Assembly (NCBI GenBank): GCA_015179025.1
Contig: WHUX01000081.1
Span: forward strand, 62,001 to 126,000
Length of the DNA: 64,000 nt
From: Terfezia claveryi
Lineage: Eukaryota > Ascomycota > Pezizomycetes > Pezizales > Pezizaceae
Direction of reading: 5' to 3'
The notes beneath the pieces are model-generated. The model made no database searches, was not told the origin of the DNA, and was given only the letters and a program-made list of their open reading frames with translations. Positions 47,197-56,415 of this stretch are shown piece by piece (the first letter of the stretch is position 1; each line of letters starts with the position of its first letter). The position numbers and the translations under genes are program-made.

Positions 47197-47255
47197 GACC
47201 ACAGCAGTTGCCCCACCTCCCACAGTCGTACCTCCAGCTGCAGCAGTTGAACTAG
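47197..47255 (+). repeat. 59-bp inverted duplicate (copy 1)
   Basis: These 59 bases are a perfect reverse-complement copy of 50112-50170. In both places they encode the Pro/Val/Ala-rich peptide TAVAPPPTVVPPAAAVEL. Confidence 0.85.
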
Positions 47256-47540
47256 TCCTCAGTCGGACTGCGAATCACCTAGCCGGGGGGCCAAACCTGC
47301 ACGACTTGAAATTTACTGGAGTTCCCTCAAGGGTTGCAGGGAAAGTATTGCAAGCCTTCTACCGAGTACAGCACGGAGGACACCTGGGTCCATTAGCTGG
47401 TGTGCCTGGGAGCATCCTGGAGAAGTTCCGGTGAGTGTTCAACGCCACGTAGTGGAATTATCTCCGACCTTCGTGCAGAACTCACATATAGGAGCAGGTA
47501 CAACTACACTCCGTCACTCTCACAACTAATTATCTCCGGC

Positions 47541-49645
47541 ATGTCCACACATCTCAATGATGCACTAACTATTTTCTCCAAAAACCTGTTCCAGCAACTT
47601 GACTCCCCTAAGCAGCGAATCTTCACACCGAACGAACTCAATAATATTCTTCCAAATTCAGCAAATATTCCCCTTCCAGGTATAACTCGCCGCCGCACTG
47701 CGGCCAGCGCCACTTGCACAAAACAGCCTGCATATATGAAGATCCCAGACTTTGCACTCAACTATGATGACCGGACATTCCCTCAGGTGATATTTGCAAC
47801 CCGACGGACTATGGGGGCTTCCTGGGGAAACAAGCAACAGTCGCGGATGGCGAACTACACGCTATGGCATTAGCGCTACAAGAGGAGGACTCTGATATGC
47901 TCGCAATCCTATCGGACTCTCAAGCAGCAGTCCAAGTGGTCCAAAACATGAGCACAGGTTCACCTCCTAGATCTGGCATCGAACGGAAGATCAAAGCCCT
48001 GCTGCTAGGTAACTCACATAGGGACCTCCGGCTTTCGTGGGTCAGAGGTCATCTGGGTATTGAGGGTAATGAGAAGGCAGACCGGACTGCCAACTTCCAT
48101 TTCCACCTGGGCGTTATCGCAGGAAAAGCACAAATAGTAACAGAAGGAGGACTGCGGGCGGCTTCCAAAGCCCTGCGGAAGGAAGCAAGAACGAGGACGG
48201 GATATGGGATTATGAGAGTATAGTGGGGTCGACACGCCCTATCAGCCTACACCTGGCTGCGCACTAATAGGGGTCCCCAAAAGAGCTGGCTACACCACAT
48301 CGGAAAAGCGGAGTCAGCAGAGTGCGCATGCGGCCACCCCTCAGAAACCGGAGAGCACATTACGTTCGCATGTCCACGCTTCGACCACCCCCGGAGAGCC
48401 CTACTTGGAGACAGGCGCGGATGGGAGGAGCTCGACAAGGCGAGGTGGATAGAGGAGGGAGAGGACACCTTCGAGGCCACGGAGGCCTTTTTCAGGTTAC
48501 TTTTTCAGGATTTCACATAGTGAATTCATATCAGGCTGCCAGTCCAACGATACATCACGAATTTCTTTTGTTCAGTTCATCAGTCCATTTAGTTCATAAG
48601 TTCTTGTTTATTGGAATTAGCAGTCAAGGCTCAGTCAGGCCTCCGGGTCATCGGATATCCGTTTATGACAGCACGGGGCCTTGTCCCGATGTTTGTATTT
48701 ATTTCTGCGTGGTTCTGGCAGATTAACTTGCCTTAACCTTGAACCCACCCGGGCTTCTGGGTGGCTCCTCATGGCCCGGCCGCATAGGAGTAACTAGTAA
48801 AAAAAAAAAAAAATAATAATAAAAAATCAGGTGATATTTGAGGTAGGGTATGCGACGGAAAAAAAACATGCAGCGAACTATGCAGAAGGGATAGAGGATA
48901 CTAAAGATTGGCTAGTAGCGACGAAGGGGAAGGTTAGAGTTGTGTGGCTGATTCAGATTGTTGGTCGGCTCGTTTACATCCGTAGTGGAGAGATTGGTTA
49001 CATCCAAGGAGGCGAGTTTGATACGAGGCCAAGAGCAAGATACGGACGGTATTGATCTAGCAGAAGACGCGAATGCGGAGCTTAGTAGGTAGTTCTGAGG
49101 ACAACATGGGCGGTAACGATGATAAGATTGACACTGACAAGACACCCCACTTGCCCAATGCAGACACATCATCCGAGTCTGCAGATTCCTGTGGAGCCAG
49201 CTCTACAGCCTCCAGCTATTCAACCATCTACAAAACCATTGCCCCTACCATCTCCAATTGGATAGGTCCGGTAACTGTTTTTTTCGAAGGCTATTCATAT
49301 GATCCCACAACAGATAGTGGTATACGCTGTTCCTACCCCCTAGCCTATCTCCTCCACAACAACATCCCTGAGAATCCCCTCCCTACACTTCCCTTGTCGC
49401 GGGACCATTTTGGTATGAATGAAAATGAGAATGAAGGATTTGGGGAGAAGGAGTTTCAGGTGAGGCTGGAAGAGTATGTGAGGTTGTTGCACAGGGGTAG
49501 GGTTGAGGACGGTTATGCCAGGAAGGTCTTGGCCACGCGTACAAGGAGGGAGAGAAAGAGGAGGAGCGGGGATGATGTTCTGACCCATACAGCAATCGGC
49601 CCACCCAGCAATTGGCCGGCCAATACAGCAATGGGTCAACTATAG
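47541..49645 (+). pseudogene. Nuclease-like fungal protein, split by a LINE
   Basis: The frame from ATG 47541 runs to the LINE at 47797. Removing the insert and one target duplicate (1044 bp, divisible by three) joins it in frame to 48841 onward. There FPQVIFEVGY, DTKDWLVATKGKVRVVWLIQI follow. The E-V-G-Y start, a conserved W and the K-V-R-V-V-W-L strand resemble the PD-(D/E)XK / Uma2-like nuclease proteins common in fungal genomes. After a stop at 49055 a frame in another phase (49073-49645) continues with the expected later part: NWIGPVTVFFEGYSYDPTT, HNNIPENPLPTLPLS and VRLLHRGRVEDGYARKV. At least two frame changes besides the insertion mark it as a pseudogene. The family assignment is by pattern and moderately sure. 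Confidence 0.6.
47797..48826 (+). mobile_element. 5'-truncated LINE family I with 14-bp target duplication
   Basis: 1030 bp flanked by TCAGGTGATATTTG at 47783-47796 and 48827-48840. The content from the left starts inside ORF2 RNase H: GGFLGKQATVADGELHAMALALQ (catalytic Glu), AILSDSQAAVQVVQN (Asp) and LSWVRGHLGIEGNEKADRTAN (His and Asp). A TAG at 48221 follows. After it, the frame continues with the C-terminal zinc motif CACGHPSETGEHITFACPRF, then the 3' UTR shared with 2690-2860, and an A run (48799-48813) with TAA repeats. The first catalytic Asp strand of RNase H is lost at the truncation point. The perfect duplication suggests a fairly recent insertion. Confidence 0.85.
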
Positions 49646-49658
49646 CTGGGTGGGCCGA
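49596..49658. repeat. 14-bp perfect inverted repeat
   Basis: TCGGCCCACCCAGC (49596-49609) and GCTGGGTGGGCCGA (49645-49658) form a hairpin with a loop of about 35 bases. Neighbouring words (AGCAATGGG, TATAGCTGG, TGGGCCG) also occur around 1093-1130, so it may be the end of a small repeat family. Confidence 0.65.
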
Positions 49659-49674
49659 CCATTCACCAAGCGCG

Positions 49675-50460
49675 CTAATGAGGCCCATCCATGAACGGGT
49701 CCCAATGATACTTGCCAAGTTCTATCTCCGCAGCTCTTGCATCCACCTCCCCGCTAAACTGCTTCTTCAGAAGCTCATACAATGATACTTCTTCTATATT
49801 CCTACTTCCATCTGGTATAGGTCTCTTCATGTCTGTATGCCTTCGCCAACAATTGGGACCATCAGAGTCTCCTTTAGAGTCATTGTCTTCCCACCACTTC
49901 TTTGCATCTCCTTCCAATCTTGTGGCTAGTCCTGTGTACAGTCTCTTTCCCATGCCATAGTTCGATATTCCTTCACTATTCTCAGGGTCCACATACTCGT
50001 ATTCTTCATCTGGTTCTCCCTTGACAAACCCGCCATAGTACAACGGTAGGTTTTGGCGGATCAGCTCGAGCTTGAACCCGTTGTCAAAGCTTTCCAGGTC
50101 TGCCGCCACTCCTAGTTCAACTGCTGCAGCTGGAGGTACGACTGTGGGAGGTGGGGCAACTGCTGTGGTCTGTGTCTGTCTCGGTGGGGACAACTCTAGC
50201 GTGGGTATGTCAGTTAGGTCAAAAATGCTGGAGGCAGAAAGTAGTGAGAACCCAGCCGGGGAGGGACTGGGGTCGGCGTAAGTGGGCAGACAGGACGGGA
50301 GATAAGAGTGGGGATTTAGGCAAAGTAGGGAAGCCGTGGGACAGAGTGATATGGCTTGAATCTTGCTTCTTGGACCTCCATTTGCGTGCGTGCATGGTGT
50401 CCAGGGCGAGTTGTCAGATCTTTGGACGATGTTGGACGTATTGTGGGGGTATAAATGCAC
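49675..50460 (-). pseudogene. Retrotransposon gag-like ORF
   Basis: An open frame with no upstream ATG in good position, stopping at 49675. The middle region reads LYTGLATRLEGDAKKWWEDND and the end SLYELLKKQFSGEVDARAAEIELGKYHWD. This is the general pattern of a retrotransposon gag capsid domain: a hydrophobic approach to A-x-x-W-W, then a later basic/acidic helix. The N-terminal third is Pro/Ser-rich and contains the peptide duplicated at 47.2 kb. No protease or polymerase follows, so it is a fragment. Confidence 0.45.
50112..50170 (-). repeat. 59-bp inverted duplicate (copy 2)
   Basis: Perfect reverse complement of 47197-47255. In this copy the bases lie within the longer gag-like frame, so this is probably the source context and the 47.2 kb copy a displaced fragment. 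Confidence 0.8.
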
Positions 50461-50543
50461 CAAAGGGTGATGATGGATGGTGGATACCAAGTAAATGAGG
50501 AGAGAGCCACTAGTGGCTACGGAGAAGTATATCGATAGTAACC

Positions 50544-50645
50544 ACTATGGGTGTGGTTTCCGCGTGGCTCCTCATAGCCCCCCTAACGGGGCTGCATAGG
50601 AGTACTAAGTTTTAAAAAAAAAAAAAAAAAAACTATGGGTGTGGT
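50544..50645 (+). mobile_element. 74-bp LINE family I insertion with target duplication
   Basis: ACTATGGGTGTGGT occurs at 50544-50557 and 50632-50645. The 74 bp between them (50558-50631) are the last bases of the family I 3' UTR (TTCCGCGTGGCTCCTCAT ... GCATAGGAGTACTAAG) and an A run. Confidence 0.85.
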
Positions 50646-50988
50646 GTGCCAAAAGAGGACTAGCACGATTCCCAAAATGGTAGTCTACGAGACCAGAAAT
50701 GGTAGGGGCCAAATCGGGACTGTCTAGTGTGACTTCCCAAAAAGGTAATCAAGCAATGCTAGGCAAAATAATTGCAGATTGCCTGTTTAGTGCTGCGGAG
50801 GGAGATTTTATCATAACTACGAGGGTCTGATCGAGACTAACTTTATCGCGAGGTCTCCCACCGCAGTAAATTGGCACTAAACTTGCTAGCGTAGTCACTA
50901 CCTCTTATGATCTAGTGCCGACCAGATGATCTCTGTTACGGTGCAAGTCCGACGGGGTTTGGGGCGCAGGTCCAGGTTACTTCGATCC

Positions 50989-51759
50989 CTACCTACCAGT
51001 GAACTTCTCTGGGTTTAGGATCTTCTCTGAATGTGCTCCTGCTCCTGGTCGAAGTCGTGCTAGCGTGGCATTAATTGATCGCATCTCGTCGAGTTGTGTT
51101 CGTAAGTTGGTAACGACCTCCTCAAAGTTCTCGATCTTTTCCCTGGCCTCCCTTAACGCTTTGGCTTGCATTGTGGCCTGCTCATTACCAATGGCTGGTA
51201 ATTCGCTAAGCTGTCGGTTCAAGTCCACGATCTGGGCTTGAAGAGGCATGACATCTCCTCGATGGTCTGGTAAGGCTAGAATGCGATCAAGCATTATAAT
51301 CGTTTCATTAATTATTGTGGGGAAGTCAGGATTCAGATTCACTCTGCTCGTAGACATACGAGCAGGCCAGTAACTTCGGCGGGAAGTTCGATGATCGGCT
51401 GAGTCGATTGAGACATTGTAGACGTGGACACAGTTGCGCTCAGTGGAGTATGGAGATGCAACGGTGTAACGGCGATGCGCAGAACGTGGACTAAAGCGTG
51501 AACTCCAGGGACTATGGACTATAGGCGAGAGTAGTCTGGTTAGGCGAGAGACGTAGAATGCGGACATAGAGGCAATACTTGTATTACGGCGACTAGAATA
51601 CAAATTGCGTGAGGAAAGAAGAGAAGATTCACTCTGAGCTAATGACTTTGGTTTAGGCCCATACCGAATTGTAGTTTTGGACCGGTGGAGGATGTCTGCC
51701 TGCCTTGACATTTGAGCTATATTCAGGGTCAGCGCTTGTAGAGGCTTCCTTGATGGCAT
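50989..51759 (-). pseudogene. Ty3/gypsy-type gag N-terminal relic
   Basis: An open frame of 256 residues; the likely gag start is the internal ATG at 51357 (MSTSRVNLNPDFP). A heptad-rich coiled coil follows (LQAQIVDLNRQLSEL; AREKIENFEEVVTNLRTQL). The last residues, EKILNPEKFTGR, are the usual entry into a gypsy gag capsid domain, but a stop comes at once and the rest is absent. The Arg/Ser-rich upstream part is probably leader DNA that happens to be open. LTRs are not identified. Confidence 0.5.
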
Positions 51760-52538
51760 TATGGATAATTGCAGTACATTTCAATCTCCGACGTTCATAT
51801 AACAATGAGAACGGGCATGTCTCGTGAGATCCTGAAACCCGCATATGTACGTCGTTCACAGCGCATATGTATGTGATAGCGCTACCGAATAACTCGAGTC
51901 TCTACGGTAGATACGGAGTATGTCAAACATTATTAAGTGAAGGTCGAGACTATCCAAAATCCGTCCGAACGTCGATAAGTTCCTCTCTAGGTGAGCTCCT
52001 AGACTCCGCCAAATGTTGGTTGGCATGGTATGTTGAGTTGGAGGGACGGGGGTAGTTGTGTCGATCTCGAACGTCTGATGTGAGCTCAACAGTTACGCCA
52101 ACCAGACTAGATGGGATGGGGTAATAAAGTGCCCGGCTTGTCTGGAATGCAAGATCGCAGTCTCGCAAAACGCCAGATCAGGCTTATGAGAAACCCATCT
52201 AGAAGGTCTGAAGAAACCTGGGAGACGTTTGGGGGGTCAGGAACCACCTGCCGTGCGGCGGATTAGAATAAAGTACACGCACATACAGTATATTACATGT
52301 TACATAGGGGAGAGCAGCTTCGATGCCATACATTGCAGAGACTGGGGTTGAAAGATTATCCACCGCTGGTTCAGCCCAAACCCCACGATGTTGAAAGTGC
52401 AAGATCGCGGGATGGACATTAAATTGATCAACCAACGTATTCCACACCATCCCAACTTGCCCCTCCCCACCCCACGACCGCCCAACCAACGTTATCAATG
52501 CAATCAATATACAGAGTACATAGTTACTTACGAGGGGT
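51760..52538. other. Repeat-rich intergenic region
   Basis: No gene. It includes a TIR-motif copy (CGCCAACCAGACTA) at 52096-52109. Short minus-strand ORFs (51856-52567) have no recognised content. Confidence 0.45.
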
Positions 52539-52880
52539 AGTGCAACCAGACTAATAGTTACTGTCAATTTTGCAAGGGTGCAAAACCTCTCAATTATTTT
52601 GCTTACGGGGCCTAAAGTGCGCTACCGGTACATAGACTAATTAGATATCTACCTCTCTAATTGTGAAGAATAGTTTCCACTACTGTGCCAACCAGACTAA
52701 GTTTCTCAGAGCGAATCCCACCTGACATGGTTTAATAGTCTGGTTGGCACCAGACTAATGGTTTAACTGGTAAAGATTACGTATTTACTTACTAGTAGCA
52801 GAATATAAAAGTGAGTCCGTTCCGCTCCGTGTCCAATAGAATTAACTACATAGTCTGGTTGGCACCTGGCTCTCCCAGAT
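52519..52880. mobile_element. Cluster of pogo-family TIR ends (nested MITE candidates)
   Basis: Left-type ends (GTGC[C]AACCAGACTA) lie at 52539 and 52685. Right-type ends (TAGTCTGGTTGGCAC) lie at 52736-52750 and 52851-52865. The ends can be paired as 52539-52865 or 52685-52750, which suggests nested or shortened non-autonomous elements of the family whose transposase relic is at 26.2-27.7 kb. The interior is AT-rich and non-coding. Confidence 0.6.
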
Positions 52881-53165
52881 ACTCCTGGACTAAGGATGTT
52901 GAGTACTCTTAGGCAACAATCAGATAGAGGATGGTGGTGAGATCAACTGCCCTATGTCTGGTGGTATCAATTGCATACCTAATGCTCCCCCCTAGGCACT
53001 CCTGGATCCAACTACGTCTAGCTCTCTCCTATGCAGCAGTTCGACAGAAAACGGTGGTGAGATTAACTGCCTATGTCTAGTTCTTCCTATGGATATAGCT
53101 GATGGCTCTCCCGGGTACTCCTGGACCCAAGGATGTTGAGTTCTCTTAGGCAACATTGTAGACAC
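52866..53165. repeat. About 118-bp degenerate tandem repeat, 2.5 units
   Basis: Units begin at about 52868, 52984 and 53105 with TGGCTCTCCC/TGCTCCCCCC followed by ACTCCTGGA. They share GGTGGTGAGAT, CTGCC(C)TATGTCT and CTTAGGCAACA words. Confidence 0.75.
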
Positions 53166-53320
53166 GTGAGGTAACAGATTTCACCATGTCCCTAATTTCC
53201 CTGCCTGCCACCGCCAATGGCTATGCGGTAGCTGCCGCTGCCACACGATGTACACCTCTCATCTGAAGGACAGAGATTTTCATCCACAACACAAGTCAAC
53301 GAAACTCATGAACTGCAATC

Positions 53321-53560
53321 TAGGTGAGAGCATTGCCAGGCCTGCGACAAGTGCACACGTAACTAACCTATCTCACAGAGTTCTTCAGCAATGTCAACAC
53401 TGCGATACCTCAAATATCGACACTATCAGGTGGTTCATATAGGTGAGAGCATTGCCAGACCTCCGACAACTGCGCGCATAACTAACCTATCTCACAGGGT
53501 TCTACAGCAGCATAGACGCTGCGATAACTCCAATATCGACACTGTAATACCTGCAATATC
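53321..53560. repeat. About 120-bp tandem duplication
   Basis: TAGGTGAGAGCATTGCCAG begins near 53321 and again near 53440. Each copy continues through CTAACCTATCTCACAG to CTGCGATA and AATATCGACACT. A shorter ATATCGAC / GCTCCGA(T/C)GTCGA array follows to about 53655. Confidence 0.8.
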
Positions 53561-53699
53561 GACACTTTCATGGCTCCGACGTCGATACTTTTATGGCTCT
53601 GATATCTACACTTCCATAGCTCCGATGTCGACTCCGATATCGACTTCGATATACTACCATTCTCAGGATCGGCTCATCATTTGTCAGGAGTAAGGCAAG

Positions 53700-54382
53700 T
53701 AGAGGTGGTAGTTTTGGAACTATTGTTGGCAGGTCTACGATAGGGGCAGGCAATATGGGCTGGGGTTGGCCAGCGACATGGGGAGGTGGACGCGGGCTCG
53801 GTTCATAATAATACTACCTCCAATAGAATAAGCTTTTATGTATATAAACATTTCGAAATACTATTGACATTTATTATTATTGTTTTCAGGTGCGCCCTCA
53901 ACCCGTGGGTGTGCTTCATGGCACTAGCAGGCATCCCTTCAGGGCTGAATTACTAAGGCATGGTTAGATCCGGAACGGCTAGGTTGAACTCCCCCGGCGT
54001 CGCGGAAAGGCACGAGATGACGTCTGGGAGACAGCAGGGACAGCAACTAGGACCCGGATGCCATAACCCGAAGGGAGGTTATCCGGACGCCATAAGCTGC
54101 CAGAGGGAGGCACAGGATGACATGGGGCGCCAGAGGGTCATGACGGCAGGATCTGGGCGACCTCAGATGACAGTGGATGCCACGGGAGACATTGGCAGGA
54201 TAGTGGCGTCCAGACGCCATCCTTTCTGATATGATGACGAACTTCCAGCACTCCGCCCAACCTCTAGCCGGTATGAAGTTGGCAGGCTTGGCTGAGCAAC
54301 CCTTAATCTCTGTCATACGCTAGGGCATCTTAAGATCGGAGCATTCTAAGCAGACTACTCCAAAGCGATCAGTATACCAGCG
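53700..54382. other. Intergenic before the NAD kinase gene
   Basis: Contains GC-richer degenerate repeats (CCAGAGGG, GACGCCAT words around 54060-54220) and an unrecognised 89-codon ORF (53960-54229). The last 60 bp are the promoter side of the NAD kinase gene. Confidence 0.45.
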
Positions 54383-55941
54383 ATGACCCTACGAGATTCT
54401 GTTCACCCTTTACACCTCACCTGCCGGTTGTTGTCATCATACCGATCCTTCTCCTCCTCTCAATCCAGACGGAAAATACTTTCGATTCATGACCTTCCGG
54501 ACCGAGTTCTACCGCAGTTCTCCCGTGAGTTCCCTCCAAGTATACGCTTGATAATACCAAGATGTGATGTCCCAACGAGAGCTTGCTGATCCTTGGTGTT
54601 TAGCTGGATGTGGGGAGTCTAGGTTATTACATCTATCATGGCGAAAGTCGGAGTTGCCGAGGAATGTGCTGTTGATAAAGAAACCGGGGGTGAAGTCTGT
54701 CAGAGGGGCGTTAATTGAGTTTGCTACGTAGGTAGTATCCTTAATGCTTTCCATCAATTCCGTGATTGGGAGGGGCCGTCAGATTGCACTAACCTCCTAT
54801 ATTCAGACACCTCAAAGCAACCTATCCCAATACCAATATTATCCTCGAACCCTCCGTCGCCTCCAGTATCGACTCCTCCCTTCCTTTCCCAATATATACC
54901 CTCCCCCCTCCCCCCACCCGCTCTCCATTCCCATACACCACCGAAACATTTCCCAGGACACCTCAAGTGTCATCCTCAACCACAACCTCACCACCCTCAT
55001 TAATATCACCGATATCAGCAATATCAACAGCATCCACCCTCTCCTACAACCCCTCCATTACCGAAACCCTCCCTGGTAACGAACTTCATGACCTACCCTC
55101 TCCCAACCACCCTTATCACTGCAAAGTCGACTTCGTAACTACCTTCGGTGGGGATGGGACAATCCTCCACGCTGCATCCCTCTTCGCCACCACAGGGTTC
55201 GTCCCGCCTTTGCTAGCATTCAGTATGGGAACGCTCGGGTTCCTTGGAGAATGGAAATGGCACGATCACGAAGCTGCATTGTACGCCGTGATGGAAAAGG
55301 GATGCAAGATCCTTCGACGAGGTCGGTTAAAAGTCGGACTATACAATGTCAAAGACTGGACACGAACTGTAGACGAGAACGGAGACCCAAGAACCAGCTG
55401 GCATGCAATGAATGAAGTTGTGCTGCATAGAGGTTTACAGGCACATTTGGTGAATTTATCGGTATATATCAACCGGAGATTGCTTACCACGGCGGTTGCT
55501 GATGGGCTCATTCTATCAACGCCGACGGGGTCAACAGCGTATTCGCTTTCATCCGGGGGGCCGGTATTACATCCAAGTGTTAAGGCGCTGTTGCTGACGC
55601 CGATCTGTCCGAGGAGTTTGAGTTTTAGACCGTTGGTGGTGCCACATGACGAGGATGTTGCGTTGCGGGTGGGAGATGGGAAGAAGCTTGAGGTGAGCGT
55701 TGATGGGCGGAGATGGGGGTCACTTGAGGGAGGTGGGGAGACGGAGGTTCGGGTGAGGGGAGAGGTATTGCAGACAGAGGAGGGAGATTGGAAAGGGGGA
55801 ATACCCTGTGTTAAGGGACCTGGCAAGGGAAAGGTGACTCCCGGGGAGGGAGAGGATGGGGATGGGGGAGAGGGAGATGGGTGGGTCGGGGGGTTGAAGG
55901 GAGTGTTGAAGTTCAACTATGCGTTTGGTGAGGAGGATTGA
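54383..55941 (+). CDS. NAD(H) kinase, probably mitochondrial (Pos5-like)
   Basis: ATP-NAD kinase family; makes NADP(H). Three exons are present: 54383-54524, 54604-54727 and 54807-55941. Both introns are 79 nt, GT-AG and in phase, giving 466 residues. The N-terminus (LLSSYRSFSSSQSRRK) resembles a mitochondrial presequence, which favours a Pos5-type enzyme. Exon 2 encodes LLHLSWRKSELPRNVLLIKKPGVKS (cited in part). Exon 3 opens HLKATYPNTNIILEPSVA, followed by a Pro/Ser/Thr-rich insert. The catalytic core carries FGGDGTILHAASLF, FSMGTLGFLGEW, NEVVLHRG, DGLILSTPTGSTAYSLSSGGP and SFRPLVVP. The Gly/Glu-rich tail is poorly conserved. Restoring the upstream exons explains why the longest single frame lacks the normal N-terminus. 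Confidence 0.9.
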
Positions 55942-56415
55942 ATGGATGATACAATCCTGTCCACCAGTACAAAGGCCCCTAACCTCACAAGTTCACCTCA
56001 TGGCATCATTCGTTTTGCAGGACCAAGACTCTGCCATGCCTCCGGTTGAGCTACACTTATCAATGTAGATCATGTGGCCTTTGGGGCTTAAACGCATAGT
56101 CCCAGTTGTAGGGCATGGCAATAACGAACTTAGGCGCCCAAAGGTACGGTACATCCGTGGGACATTGATGGCTTGGAGCTTAGTATTGATTCGAATATAA
56201 TACCCATAGATAACTCACGGGGTCTCCGCGGCTAACGAAGTCCCCCTAAAGTAACTACACCTCCATTTCCTCCGACGAATACTAAGTATTTACCTTCTGT
56301 ACATTTCTAACTAGGTCGCGAAATCATAGTTATATATGTAAACTTTATTCGGATTACAAATACCACCCGAATTTGTCAGTTCGGTTGTATGTAAATCCCG
56401 AATCCCGCTAACTAG
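55942..56415. other. Intergenic NAD kinase / glutathione synthetase
   Basis: 474 bp, probably the GSH2 promoter. A tRNA-like A-box is present on the minus strand near 56050, but no complete tRNA can be folded. Confidence 0.5.

Noticed and set aside
55990..56055. Possible tRNA on the minus strand (A-box TAGCTCAACCGG)
   Set aside because: No acceptable anticodon stem-loop, B-box or acceptor stem can be formed downstream.
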